Positions 40,624 to 49,290 of a stretch of 64,000 bases of DNA are shown here, in pieces. The translations under genes were made by a program, and so were the position numbers. The stretch's first letter is position 1. Every line of letters starts with the position of its first letter. The stretch is from UBA6215 sp964484255 (GTDB lineage: Bacteria > Omnitrophota > Gorgyraeia > Pluralincolimonadales > Pluralincolimonadaceae), in the NCBI GenBank assembly GCA_964484255.1, contig CAZAEH010000001.1, positions 70,238-134,237 of the forward strand, read 5' to 3'. The notes under the pieces are model-generated. The model worked only from the letters and a program-made list of their open reading frames with translations. It was not told the origin of the DNA and made no database searches.

Positions 40624-42336
40624 TTAATATCTGTTGGTTATCGGGATGCGGCGGTCCCTGCCGAAAGCCTTCGGGGTTATCTTGACACCCGGGGGGCTCT
40701 GGCGTCTCTTGTATTCGTTCTTGTCGACCATATTAATGACCTTCTTTACCACTTTCGGGTCAAAACGCTGGGCGACTATCTCATTCGCGGACCTGTCCTC
40801 TTCCACATAAAGCTTGAGTATGGCATCGAGAAGGTGATACGGCGGCAGGGAATCCTGGTCCTTTTGGTTTGGCCTGAGTTCGGCCGTAGGAGGCCTCTTG
40901 ATGGTAGTAACCGGTATTATCTCTTTCCTTGCCACGGCATTCCTGTACTCCGCAAGCTGGTAGACGGTCATCTTCGGCACGTCTTTCAACACCGCAAACC
41001 CTCCGGCCATGTCCCCGTAAAGAGTGCAATATCCGGTGGACATTTCACTCTTGTTGCCGGTGGTAAGCACCAGCCAATCGAATTTATTTGATAAGGCCAT
41101 CAGCATGTTGCCGCGTATCCTGGCCTGTAGGTTCTCCTCCGCTATATTAGGTTTCGCATCCTTGAATTCTTTTTTAAGGAGCCTCATATACGACTGGTAT
41201 AATACATTTATTGGGATAGTTATGACTTTAAGTCCCAGGTGCTTGGCAACAGCTATTGCATCGGCGCGGGTCTCTTCCTTCGTATACATCGAGGGCATGG
41301 TAACTGCAGCTACATTGTCTTTCCCCATTGCATCGGCGGCTATGCACGCTACAAGAGCGGAATCTATGCCTCCGCTGACACCGAGAACAGCTTTCTTAAA
41401 ACCGTTCTTCAGGACATAATCCCTTGTACCGGCCACCAGGGCCTTGTAGATCTCTTCTACGCTGCCGAGTTTCTCGGTCCTGTGCGGAGGGAACGGAGGG
41501 CGGATCTTGACCTCACACCTCTTGAGGGACAGTTCCCTGGTCTTATACGCCAGGGCACCATTCTTCTTTTTCGGTGCTTTCCTGTATTTGAGATATTCTT
41601 CCGCGTTGAGGTCAAAAAGAACTATATCTTCCTCAAATTGCTTACCCCTGGCAAGAACGGACCCTTTCCAGCCTATTATCATGCTTCCGCCGTCAAAAAC
41701 CAGTTCATCCTGTCCGCCCACAAGGTTATTATAGAATATTATGGAAGCGGTCTCGCGAGCTCGTTCGACCAGCATGTTCTCGCGTTCCTGCAGCTTGCCC
41801 GAATGATACGGGGAAGCTGATATATTTATGATCACCTGGGCGCCCATCTCCATGGCCGCGAAATTGGCCGGCCCTGCGCCTTCCCATATGTCTTCGCATA
41901 TATTTACGCCTATCTTAAGCCCCTCCAGCTTGAAAGCGAATGTCTCGTTCCCGGCATTAAAATAGCGTTTTTCGTCAAAAACACCGTAATTCGGTAGGAG
42001 TATCTTATGGTATATATGGAGCAGTTCTTTATCGCGTATAAGAGCGGCCGAATTGTAGATGCCATCCTTGCCCTTATCAAGACAACCGACTATTACTATT
42101 ATATTATCCGCTTTATGCGCTATATCATTGAGGGCCTTCATGGCGTCATCTACGAATTGGGGCTTCAAAAGCAGGTCTTCGGGAGGATACCCTGTCAATG
42201 CCAGTTCAGGTAGGATAACCACGTCGCAACCCAATGATCTTGCGTCACTTATGGATTTAATGATCTTTTCCTTATTACCCTGAAGGTCGCCCACGGTAGG
42301 GTTTACCTGGGCCATGGCAAAGCGGATCGGGTCCAT
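40624..42336 (-). CDS. nadE: NAD+ synthetase, glutamine-hydrolysing
   Basis: 570 residues from the ATG at 42336, with GAGAGG upstream; a GTG at 42342 overlaps the ribosome site and is less likely. The N-terminal nitrilase-type glutaminase (about 1-270) has its Glu (LPELALTGYPPED), Lys (YHKILLPNYGVFDE) and Cys (NICEDIWEG). The C-terminal synthetase has the PP-loop VSGGIDSALV. It converts deamido-NAD to NAD using ammonia channelled from glutamine. This glutamine dependence fits its transcript shared with glutamine synthetase. Confidence 0.93.
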   Translation of the reverse strand: MDPIRFAMAQVNPTVGDLQGNKEKIIKSISDARSLGCDVVILPELALTGYPPEDLLLKPQFVDDAMKALNDIAHKADNIIVIVGCLDKGKDGIYNSAALIRDKELLHIYHKILLPNYGVFDEKRYFNAGNETFAFKLEGLKIGVNICEDIWEGAGPANFAAMEMGAQVIINISASPYHSGKLQERENMLVERARETASIIFYNNLVGGQDELVFDGGSMIIGWKGSVLARGKQFEEDIVLFDLNAEEYLKYRKAPKKKNGALAYKTRELSLKRCEVKIRPPFPPHRTEKLGSVEEIYKALVAGTRDYVLKNGFKKAVLGVSGGIDSALVACIAADAMGKDNVAAVTMPSMYTKEETRADAIAVAKHLGLKVITIPINVLYQSYMRLLKKEFKDAKPNIAEENLQARIRGNMLMALSNKFDWLVLTTGNKSEMSTGYCTLYGDMAGGFAVLKDVPKMTVYQLAEYRNAVARKEIIPVTTIKRPPTAELRPNQKDQDSLPPYHLLDAILKLYVEEDRSANEIVAQRFDPKVVKKVINMVDKNEYKRRQSPPGVKITPKAFGRDRRIPITNRY

Positions 42337-42361
42337 TTTCACCTCTCTAATTTGGCCTTTT

Positions 42362-42389
42362 ATTATACCAAAAAAGCGCTAAAAAGCAA
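42362..42389 (-). promoter_or_regulatory. Promoter of nadE-glnA-ANTAR
   Basis: On the minus strand, a perfect -10 TATAAT (42362-42367) and a weak -35 TTGCTT (42384-42389) with a 16-base spacer. It lies 25 bases before the nadE start, in the only divergent intergenic region of the window. Confidence 0.72.
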
Positions 42390-42452
42390 GTAAAGAAATT
42401 CTGTTGATTTTGGTACCAAAAACGTATAAAATCACCAAAAAGGGACATTCTC

Positions 42453-43202
42453 ATGAAAAAAATCATTATTTTGTCTGTTGTATCGATACTCTTCAGCGCA
42501 AATCTTTGGGCGGATACTTTAATTTTCAAATCGGGTAAGACCGTAGACGGGGATATCAAGTCTATTACCGGCAATACCGTCACTATGGATATATACGGGG
42601 TCACCGAAATGACCTACGACCTTTCCGAGATTGAATCGATCAATGGAAAACCGATAATGGCAGAAGATGTTGAAAGTGCTCCTGCGCAGTTGAAAGAGCC
42701 GCAGTCCAAAATCGCTATAGACCACGAGCAAAAGTTCTCCCAGGAATCGCAAACGGTAACCGCTGCGGATACTGCAGCATTCTTAGCGATCTTTCTTGGC
42801 ATAATTCTGGCGATCTTGCTGTTCTTCCATGTCTTCTTTGCTTTATGCCTTCAATTAATAGCCATAAAGACCTGCACACAGCCGTCTTGGTTGGCGTGGA
42901 TACCGGTAGCAAACCTGTTCCTTATGTGTAAAATAGGCGGTTTAAGCTATTTTTGGCTGCTCGCTTTATTTGTGCCGTTCCTGAACCTGGTCGTCACTAT
43001 CTACATGTGGTGCAGGATATCCGAGGCAAGGGGTAAACCGGGGATTTTGTCGCTGCTGTTACTTGTGCCTATAGCAAACCTTATATTTGTCGTATATTTG
43101 GCCTTCTCCGGGAGTAAAAAAGGGACGGTCCCGTCACCTGTTAAAGGTGAGGAGCCAGCAAGCCCTTATCAGAACCGCCCCTATAACCCGCCTCTCGAAT
43201 AA
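42453..43202 (+). CDS. Exported/membrane protein with DUF5684-like membrane domain
   Basis: 249 residues and the only plus-strand gene. A signal peptide (1-20) precedes a small beta domain (LIFKSGKTVDGDIKSITGN, about 24-70) like those in proteins that bind SH3/LSM-type motifs. A spacer follows, then a membrane domain of four helices (about 105-225) with WLAWIPVANLFLMCKIGGLSYFW in two pieces, typical of DUF5684. The function is unknown. It is convergent with glnA, with stop codons only 3 bases apart, and divergent from nadE. GGGA lies upstream of the ATG. Confidence 0.75.
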   Translation: MKKIIILSVVSILFSANLWADTLIFKSGKTVDGDIKSITGNTVTMDIYGVTEMTYDLSEIESINGKPIMAEDVESAPAQLKEPQSKIAIDHEQKFSQESQTVTAADTAAFLAIFLGIILAILLFFHVFFALCLQLIAIKTCTQPSWLAWIPVANLFLMCKIGGLSYFWLLALFVPFLNLVVTIYMWCRISEARGKPGILSLLLLVPIANLIFVVYLAFSGSKKGTVPSPVKGEEPASPYQNRPYNPPLE

Positions 43203-43205
43203 CTA

Positions 43206-44708
43206 TCAGATATCGAAGTAAAGGTAGAACTCGTAGGGATGCGGACGCATCCTGACGGCATCTATCTCCTTCTTCCTCTTGTATTCGATCCAGATGTCTA
43301 TTACGTCCTTGGTAAATACGCCGCCCTTGAGCAGGTAATCGTGGTCCGCCTCAAGCGCATCGATGGAGCGGCGCAGCGATGACGGGACGGTCGGTATCTT
43401 AGACATCTCTTCCTCTCCCAGCTCAAAGAGGTCCTTATCGGTAGGCTTGCCCGGATCGATCTTGTTCTGGATACCGTCCAAACCGGCCATGAGCATGGCA
43501 GCAAACGCTATATAACCGTTGCATGACGGGTCCGGCGGCCTGAACTCGATCCTCTTGGATTTCGGGCTGTCGCTGTACATAGGTATACGTACTGCGGCGG
43601 AACGGTTACGGGCCGAATAGACAAGGTTAACAGGCGCTTCGTAGCCCGGGACAAGCCTCTTATAAGAGTTCGTGGTCGGGGCGCAGAATGCCATAAGGCT
43701 ATTCGCGTGCTTGAGCAGCCCGCCGATGTAATACTTGGCGGTCTGGCTCAGGAGCGCGTAGCCGTTCTTGTCATAAAACAGGTTAACGCCGTTCTTCCAC
43801 AAACTCTGGTGGCAATGCATACCGGAACCGTTATCTGCAAAGAGCGGCTTCGGCATGAAAGTAGCTACCATCCCGGCTTTCCTGGCCATATTCTTGATTA
43901 TGTACTTGTACATAAGCAGGCTGTCGGCCATCTTAGTGAGTTTATCGAACTTTATGTCGATTTCGCACTGTCCGGCGGTAGCAACCTCATGATGATGGAC
44001 CTCAATGTTGACACCGGCTTCCTTCATCTTGAGTATCATCCTGCTCCTCAGGTCCTGCAAGGTGTCATGCGGCGGAACGGGGAAGTATCCTTCCTTGTAA
44101 CGGATCTTGTATCCGAGGTTCGGCTCTTCTTTGCGTCCGGTATTCCAGTCACCTTCGTTGGAATCCACGAAATAATAGCCTGAATTCTCGTTCTGGTCGA
44201 AACGCACGTCATTAAAAAGGAAGAACTCGGCTTCCGGCCCAAAATAGATACTGTCGGCTATTCCGGTATCCTTGAGGTACTTCTCTGCTTTCCTCGCTAT
44301 GTAACGCGGATCGCGCGAATACGGCTTGCGTGTAAGCGGGTCATAGATGTCGCATAGTATGCTGACCGTCGGCACCTCACAAACAGGATCGATCACTGCG
44401 CTCGTCGGGTCCGGGATAAGGATCATGTCGGATTCCTGTATCTTCTGGAAACCGCGTATCGAGGAACCGTCGAAACCTATACCATCGACCCATATGGAGT
44501 GGGTGATATCGTCCATCTCCTTGATCTCTGAAGCGGGTATGGTAAAATGCTGCCAAAGACCGGGAAGGTCGTTGAACTTCAGGTCGACCATCTTGATGTC
44601 TTTTTCCTTGATCAACTTTATCACGTCGCGGGCGGCTTTCTCATTGAACGAGCCGTTCGCCAACGGATTGGCTGTCTTGACTTCCTTCACTTCCTTCTTC
44701 TTTGCCAT
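43206..44708 (-). CDS. glnA: Glutamine synthetase, class I (beta-like, non-adenylylatable)
   Basis: 500 residues, longer than the usual 470 because of a Lys-rich N-terminal extension (about 20 residues). The active-site motifs are present: GIGFDGSSIRGFQKIQESDM (77-96), GPEAEFF, NGSGMHCHQS (from 293) and the flexible loop region. The segment matching the E. coli adenylylation site reads DKDLFELGEEE, so the modified Tyr is Phe428 and the enzyme should not be adenylylated. Transcription starts from a promoter with 11-bp-spaced GTTAAAT repeats. It follows the amt-glnK genes and is probably the main ammonia-assimilating enzyme. Confidence 0.93.
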   Translation of the reverse strand: MAKKKEVKEVKTANPLANGSFNEKAARDVIKLIKEKDIKMVDLKFNDLPGLWQHFTIPASEIKEMDDITHSIWVDGIGFDGSSIRGFQKIQESDMILIPDPTSAVIDPVCEVPTVSILCDIYDPLTRKPYSRDPRYIARKAEKYLKDTGIADSIYFGPEAEFFLFNDVRFDQNENSGYYFVDSNEGDWNTGRKEEPNLGYKIRYKEGYFPVPPHDTLQDLRSRMILKMKEAGVNIEVHHHEVATAGQCEIDIKFDKLTKMADSLLMYKYIIKNMARKAGMVATFMPKPLFADNGSGMHCHQSLWKNGVNLFYDKNGYALLSQTAKYYIGGLLKHANSLMAFCAPTTNSYKRLVPGYEAPVNLVYSARNRSAAVRIPMYSDSPKSKRIEFRPPDPSCNGYIAFAAMLMAGLDGIQNKIDPGKPTDKDLFELGEEEMSKIPTVPSSLRRSIDALEADHDYLLKGGVFTKDVIDIWIEYKRKKEIDAVRMRPHPYEFYLYFDI

Positions 44709-44738
44709 GCTGGCTTCCTCCTTTTATTTTGTGCAAAA

Positions 44739-44783
44739 AGTATACAACCCTATTGTTAAATCCATATTACAGGAATGTTAAAT
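44739..44783 (-). promoter_or_regulatory. glnA promoter with 11-bp-spaced direct repeats
   Basis: On the plus strand, GTTAAAT occurs at 44755-44761 and 44777-44783, exactly 22 bases apart, with a weaker half site ATTACA at 44766-44771 midway. On the minus strand a -10 TATACT (44739-44744) follows with no proper -35, the layout of promoters activated by OmpR/PhoB-family proteins. The same arrangement occurs at 49498-49552. Confidence 0.72.
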
Positions 44784-44797
44784 CTCCGGGGATGGTT

Positions 44798-45139
44798 TTA
44801 CCCTATTGCCGGACAGCCTTTCTCGCCCGTCCTTATCCTGATGCACTCGGGCATCTCCAGGACAAAGATCTTCCCGTCGCCTACATGTCCCGTGCGGGCG
44901 CCTTCCAGTATTGCGTCTACGGCAGGTTTAACGAAATCGTCGTTGACGGCGATCTCAAGCTTCACCTTCTTGAGAAGGCTGCCTGCCTCTTTATGGCTCC
45001 TGTAAACCTCTGAAATGCCTTTCTGGCGGCCTCGGCCCATGACCGGAGTGACGGTCACAAGATGTATCTCCTTCTCCTCGAGCCTGGTAAGCACTTCATC
45101 GAGCCGGTCAGGCTGCACAATGGCAATTAAATATTTCAT
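44798..45139 (-). CDS. glnK: PII signal protein GlnK (T-loop lacking Tyr51)
   Basis: 113 residues. The ATG at 45139 is used because AGGAGGG lies 7 bases upstream; the ATG at 45145 is too close. PII senses ATP/ADP and 2-oxoglutarate and blocks Amt channels. The core motifs GRGRQKG and IFVLEMPECIRIRTGE are intact. In the T-loop, Tyr46 is present but the uridylylation position 51 is Glu (YRSHKEAG), so classical uridylylation is impossible. It directly follows the amt gene at 45152-46510, its likely target. Confidence 0.92.
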   Translation of the reverse strand: MKYLIAIVQPDRLDEVLTRLEEKEIHLVTVTPVMGRGRQKGISEVYRSHKEAGSLLKKVKLEIAVNDDFVKPAVDAILEGARTGHVGDGKIFVLEMPECIRIRTGEKGCPAIG

Positions 45140-45151
45140 TATCATCCCTCC

Positions 45152-46510
45152 TTAATCTAATACCGTGTAACCGGCTTCGCGATGCTGGGTCAAGTCAAGC
45201 CCTATCTTCTCATCCTGTTCGCTGGCGCGCACACCCATGACCGCATCCAATACCTTTAGCAGGACAAATGTCACCACGAACGAATAAACAGCCGTAATCA
45301 TAACCGCTTTGAATTGTATAAAGAACTGGGCGGGATTACCGTAGAAAAGGCCGTCTGCCCCGGCGGGATTGACCGCCTTCGTGGCCCAAAGCCCAGTCGC
45401 AAGCGCTCCCCATATTCCCCCCACTCCATGGACGCCAAAGGCATCAAGTGAATCGTCGTAGCCGAATTTCACTTTCAGGACCGCGACAGATATATAACAA
45501 AACACCGAGACACCTATACCTATCCAAATAGCGCCTACCGGATTCACAAAACCAGACGCAGGGGTTATAGCTACCAAGCCGCCAACCGCTCCGGTTATAA
45601 TGCCCAAAACGGTAGACCGGGAATTGAATATCCAGTCAAGCATGGCCCACGTAAGCCCGGCTGCAGCGGCGGCGATATGCGTGACCACAAAAGCATTAGT
45701 TGCCAAAGCACCCGAACCCAGAGCGCTGCCTCCGTTGAAACCGAACCACCCGAACCAGAGCAATCCCGCGCCAAGAACGGCAAAAGGAAGATTGTGCGGC
45801 GGCGATATCTTGTGGGGATAGCCCTGCCTCTTGCCCAGCACCAGCGCGCTGGCAAGCGCCGCTATACCGGCGTTAATATGCACAACGGTGCCTCCGGCAA
45901 AATCGAGCGCTCCGTCAGCCCTGAGGAACCCTCCCGCGCCCCATACCCAATGGCAAACCGGGTCATAGACTATAGTAGCCCACAATACTGAAAATATGCA
46001 GAAGGTCGAGAATTTCATCCTTTCGGCAAAAGCTCCCAGGATAAGGGCCGGGGTTATGATAGCGAACATGGCTTGGAATATCATGAACGCCTGATGAGGG
46101 ACCGTCGCGGCATAAACCGGGTTAGGCTCAAGGCCGACATTCTTCAGGCCGAACCACCCTAATCCCCCTATTATCCCTTTGATGTCCGGACCAAATGAAA
46201 GGGAATACCCGAACAGCACCCATTGTATGGTTATTATGCACATGAGCATGAAACACTGCATCAGTATGGACAGGATGTTCTTCCTTCGGACAAGCCCTCC
46301 ATAGAAAAAAGCCAGTGCAGGCGTCATGACCAGGACAAGGGCTGCCGAAGTCAGCAACCATGCGGTATCCCCTGTATCAACCTGGGCTAATTCCGCGGGC
46401 GCAGTCGCGGAAGGCGCGGTCTCCTCTGCCGCAACGACCGTTGCTATCACAGTAAAAAGCAGGAATGCAGCAAAGAACCAGAACGGCGGACTTTTCAAGA
46501 CTTTCGCCAT
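45152..46510 (-). CDS. amt: Ammonium transporter Amt
   Basis: 452 residues. A cleavable N-terminal helix (about 10-27, VAAEE) is followed by eleven membrane helices starting DTAWLLTSAALVLVMTPALAFFYGG. The Phe gate and twin His pore are in motifs such as PHQAFMIFQAMFAIITPALI and GGTVVHINAGIAALASALVLG. It takes up ammonium in limiting conditions. GlnK is encoded 12 bases downstream and will bind its cytoplasmic face. Upstream lie a 59-residue HTH gene and an inverted repeat. Confidence 0.93.
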   Translation of the reverse strand: MAKVLKSPPFWFFAAFLLFTVIATVVAAEETAPSATAPAELAQVDTGDTAWLLTSAALVLVMTPALAFFYGGLVRRKNILSILMQCFMLMCIITIQWVLFGYSLSFGPDIKGIIGGLGWFGLKNVGLEPNPVYAATVPHQAFMIFQAMFAIITPALILGAFAERMKFSTFCIFSVLWATIVYDPVCHWVWGAGGFLRADGALDFAGGTVVHINAGIAALASALVLGKRQGYPHKISPPHNLPFAVLGAGLLWFGWFGFNGGSALGSGALATNAFVVTHIAAAAAGLTWAMLDWIFNSRSTVLGIITGAVGGLVAITPASGFVNPVGAIWIGIGVSVFCYISVAVLKVKFGYDDSLDAFGVHGVGGIWGALATGLWATKAVNPAGADGLFYGNPAQFFIQFKAVMITAVYSFVVTFVLLKVLDAVMGVRASEQDEKIGLDLTQHREAGYTVLD

Positions 46511-46560
46511 TTACCTCTCCTTTCCTTTTGCCTCAATTGTGTATCCAACTAACATAAATC

Positions 46561-46585
46561 GGGCATAAAAAATCATTTTATGCCC
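46561..46585. promoter_or_regulatory. 10-bp inverted repeat upstream of amt
   Basis: GGGCATAAAA (46561-46570) and TTTTATGCCC (46576-46585) form a perfect inverted repeat around the stop codon of the small HTH gene. There is no T tract on either side, so it is more likely an operator or mRNA hairpin than a terminator. The HTH protein encoded right there is a candidate to bind it. Confidence 0.5.
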
Positions 46586-46752
46586 AGCCTCTCCTTTACA
46601 ACGCCCGCATACACCTTGTTTATGCGGTTGGTCTTGAACCAGCGTTCCAGGGTCGACGGCTGAATGTCGACCCTTTTCGCCAGATCATAGAGAGTATAGC
46701 CTTTGTCTTCCTTCAGCCTGCGTATCTTCTCTATCAGTTCCTTGTCGAACAT
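46573..46752 (-). CDS. Small XRE-like helix-turn-helix protein
   Basis: 59 residues, ATG at 46752. The sequence MFDKELIEKIRRLKEDKGYT leads into LYDLAKRVDIQPSTLERWF, a helix-turn-helix with typical spacing (about 20-42), and ends in a basic helix KERLGIK. It starts 3 bases after the stop of the upstream PII gene and has only a weak AGG ribosome site, so it depends on coupling. A DNA-binding protein between glnK and amt suggests local control of ammonium transport genes. Similar stand-alone minimal HTH proteins exist; the target is unknown. Confidence 0.75.
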   Translation of the reverse strand: MFDKELIEKIRRLKEDKGYTLYDLAKRVDIQPSTLERWFKTNRINKVYAGVVKERLGIK

Positions 46753-46755
46753 GGC

Positions 46756-47094
46756 CTAAATCGCGCCCTCGCCTTTCTCTCCGGTGCGTATCCTGATAGT
46801 ATCTTCGACGGGATATATGAATATCTTCCCGTCCCCTATCTCTCCGGTCCTGGCTATGCCCGATATGGCCTTTACTAACTTCTCGACATCGCCATCCTTG
46901 ACGACGATCTCGATCTTGATCTTCGGAAGGAAATTCACCTTGTATTCCCTTCCCCTGAACTGCTCCGAGAGCCCCTTCTGGCGGCCATGCCCCTCGATGT
47001 GTGTTATCATCATTCCGGGATAGCCGAACTTATCCAGGGCCTCGGTGATCTCCTCAAGCTTCTCGACTCGAACAACCGCTTCTATTTTTTTCAT
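46756..47094 (-). CDS. glnB: PII signal protein GlnB/GlnK (Tyr51 present)
   Basis: 112 residues. The ATG at 47094 has GAGGG 8 bases upstream; a GTG at 47100 is possible but too close to that site. The PII core GHGRQKG and IFIYPVEDTIRIRTGE is intact. The T-loop carries Tyr51 (GREYKVNFLPK), the uridylylated residue in enteric bacteria, while position 46 is Phe. The other PII in the window has the opposite pair, so the two probably differ in modification and partners. It follows the amt gene at 47109-48476. Confidence 0.92.
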   Translation of the reverse strand: MKKIEAVVRVEKLEEITEALDKFGYPGMMITHIEGHGRQKGLSEQFRGREYKVNFLPKIKIEIVVKDGDVEKLVKAISGIARTGEIGDGKIFIYPVEDTIRIRTGEKGEGAI

Positions 47095-47108
47095 TTTCAC
47101 GGCCCTCT

Positions 47109-48476
47109 TTAATTACTGTACGTATAGAAATTAGGATAAGCGGGAGTCCCGTGCTCGGGGATATCCAGGCCCTTGAGCTCTTCGTTCGGGGAAACCCTTA
47201 TACCGAACATCTTATCCATTAACTTAAAGCCTGCAAAACCGAGTATGAACGCCCATGAAACGCATACGGCAGCGCCTATGAGCTGGGCGACCAACTGCCC
47301 GGAACCGCCTCCGTAAAACAGCCCTTTAACAAAGGGTTCGGAAGTTGAGCCCAAGCCGTAAGTACCGTCGGCAAAAAGCCCGACGCTTATAAGGCCCCAA
47401 ACGCCGTTTATGCCATGGACGCTTACCGCGCCGACAGGATCATCAACGCCGCGGTTTTCCCAGAAGTAGACACCGATGACCACCAGTGCACCGGCTATAG
47501 CGCCTATAACGACGGCCGCCCATGCCTCTACCCATGCGCATGGCGCAGTAATGGCCACGAGGCCGGCCAGGCAACCGTTAAGCATCATGCCGACATCCCA
47601 CTTCTTCGTCTTCATGAAAACAAGCAACAAGGCGACAGCTGCGCCTGCGGCAGCGGCAAGGTTCGTGTTGACCGCGATCACCGCTATCCTCAACTGATGG
47701 GCTGAGAACGTGGACCCGGGGTTGAACCCGAACCATCCGAACCAAAGGATAAAGGTACCGAGCGCCGCAAGAGTCATACTGTGGCCCGGTATAGCCTTCG
47801 GCTTCCTGTTCTTATCGAACTTCCCGAAACGCGGCCCCAGGACTATTGCGCCGGCAAGACCTACGAAACCGCCTATAGTGTGGACGACTCCGGAACCGGC
47901 AAAATCAACGTGGCCGACGCCGAAAGGCAGTTTAGAAAGCCAGCCGCCGCCCCAGACCCAGTGTCCGTACAACGGATATATAAGGGCGGTTACCAGGATA
48001 CTGTAAAGGAAATAGGCCTTGAACTTTAGCCTTTCAGCTACAGCACCCGAGACTATGGTCGCTGCCGTTCCGGCAAATACCAGCTGCCAGAAGAACATAA
48101 GGTAACGGCCTACATCATAGTTATCGCCGTGGAGAAACCATCCGGAAGTACCTATTATGCCGTTGTAATCATTACCCATCATGAACGCAAACCCGAAAGC
48201 CATGAAGATAAGCGAAGCCAAGGTAAAGTCTATCGTGTTCTTCGCCATGAGGTTCGTCGCGTTCTTGGCCCTGCAAAACCCGGCTTCCACCATCGCGAAC
48301 CCTGCCTGCATGAAGAAGACAAGGAATCCGCATACAAGAACCCACACGTAATCGACCGGTGAATTCGGGTTTTGCGCAAGGGTCTCGGCGCCGCTCGGAT
48401 CCTGGGCGAACGCCATACCTGAAACCCCTATTGCTATCGCGAATATCGCGAGCGTTAACACTAGTTTTTTAAACAT
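47109..48476 (-). CDS. amt: Ammonium transporter Amt (second paralogue)
   Basis: 455 residues with a signal peptide (1-24, GMAFAQ) and eleven helices. The first core helix reads FLVFFMQAGFAMVEAGFCRAKN, typical of the Amt clade with this Gln/Glu signature and distinct from the other amt gene. Pore-region motifs HWVWGGGWLSKL and SGVVHTIGGFVGLAGAIVLG are present. It forms a pair with the PII gene 14 bases downstream. It follows the outer-membrane barrel gene with a 9-base gap. Confidence 0.92.
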   Translation of the reverse strand: MFKKLVLTLAIFAIAIGVSGMAFAQDPSGAETLAQNPNSPVDYVWVLVCGFLVFFMQAGFAMVEAGFCRAKNATNLMAKNTIDFTLASLIFMAFGFAFMMGNDYNGIIGTSGWFLHGDNYDVGRYLMFFWQLVFAGTAATIVSGAVAERLKFKAYFLYSILVTALIYPLYGHWVWGGGWLSKLPFGVGHVDFAGSGVVHTIGGFVGLAGAIVLGPRFGKFDKNRKPKAIPGHSMTLAALGTFILWFGWFGFNPGSTFSAHQLRIAVIAVNTNLAAAAGAAVALLLVFMKTKKWDVGMMLNGCLAGLVAITAPCAWVEAWAAVVIGAIAGALVVIGVYFWENRGVDDPVGAVSVHGINGVWGLISVGLFADGTYGLGSTSEPFVKGLFYGGGSGQLVAQLIGAAVCVSWAFILGFAGFKLMDKMFGIRVSPNEELKGLDIPEHGTPAYPNFYTYSN

Positions 48477-48485
48477 GGGTCACCT

Positions 48486-49265
48486 CTACTTATTATTCTT
48501 GAACAATTTGCTGAACACGTCGAAGTCTATGTCAAACTGAACCGTAACCGTATCGGCGAGGTTCCTGTTGTTATAACGGTCGAAACCGACGAGCATCGAG
48601 ACGTTGTCGGAGAACTTCCACGAACCGCCGAAGTTCCAGCAGCCGTAAGAGCTGTCCGTACCCTGGTATTCAACGCATATCCAGAGTTTGTCCGATATCT
48701 CGCTCATCGTCCTCTCCCACGCGCCGAAGAAACCGTCGTTGTCCTTATTGCCGTCCTGGTCAAGAAGGAGCTTATCGTTGCCGTAAAAATAACCGGCCGA
48801 GACCCTTCCCAGGTCAAAATCTCCGGCTTTGAACGTCTTGGCTGCTTTACCGTAGACTATGTTGTAGTTCGTTGCGTTCTTCTTTGTACCGATGTCATAA
48901 GCACCCACGGCCAAGGCGGGGAAATACTCGCCGAAAGCGCCTTCCGGGATGCCGCCCTTCGCGTTGAAATACATCGGATAATCATCCAGGTCCCCCAACC
49001 CGGTCTTGTGATCAAAACCAGCCTCGATGTTGAATTTCTCGAACGGCAGGACACCGACCGTAAGACCTTCGTTTGTGACCGTGGACGGCCTGTCACCGGC
49101 TGAATCTCTTCCGGTAGGAAGGTACATGTCACCTGTTATGTGCATTACACCGTAAGCCTGGACATCGGTAGACGGGGCCCAGATATGCGTAGTGGCTGTT
49201 GCAAAAACCAGGGAAGGAACCCACAATAACGAAACTAGAACTAATGAACTCGCCAGCTTTCTCAT
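48486..49265 (-). CDS. Outer-membrane beta-barrel protein (putative porin)
   Basis: 259 residues; the ATG at 49265 has AGGAGG upstream and starts a signal peptide (1-22, SLVFA). The mature part alternates polar and aromatic residues in about 10-12 strands and ends in strands such as NVSMLVGFDRYNNRN and TVTVQFDIDFDVF, without the classic terminal Phe. This suggests a barrel. Encoded between a rubredoxin-like gene and amt under the repeat-controlled promoter, it may let ammonium or small nitrogen compounds through the outer membrane. The specific function is unproven. Confidence 0.65.
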   Translation of the reverse strand: MRKLASSLVLVSLLWVPSLVFATATTHIWAPSTDVQAYGVMHITGDMYLPTGRDSAGDRPSTVTNEGLTVGVLPFEKFNIEAGFDHKTGLGDLDDYPMYFNAKGGIPEGAFGEYFPALAVGAYDIGTKKNATNYNIVYGKAAKTFKAGDFDLGRVSAGYFYGNDKLLLDQDGNKDNDGFFGAWERTMSEISDKLWICVEYQGTDSSYGCWNFGGSWKFSDNVSMLVGFDRYNNRNLADTVTVQFDIDFDVFSKLFKNNK

Positions 49266-49290
49266 TTTACTGCCTCCTTTTAACGTAAAA

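Noticed and set aside
46561..46585. Inverted repeat upstream of amt as a terminator
   Set aside because: No run of T follows on either strand and it lies between genes expected to be co-expressed; listed as a possible operator instead.
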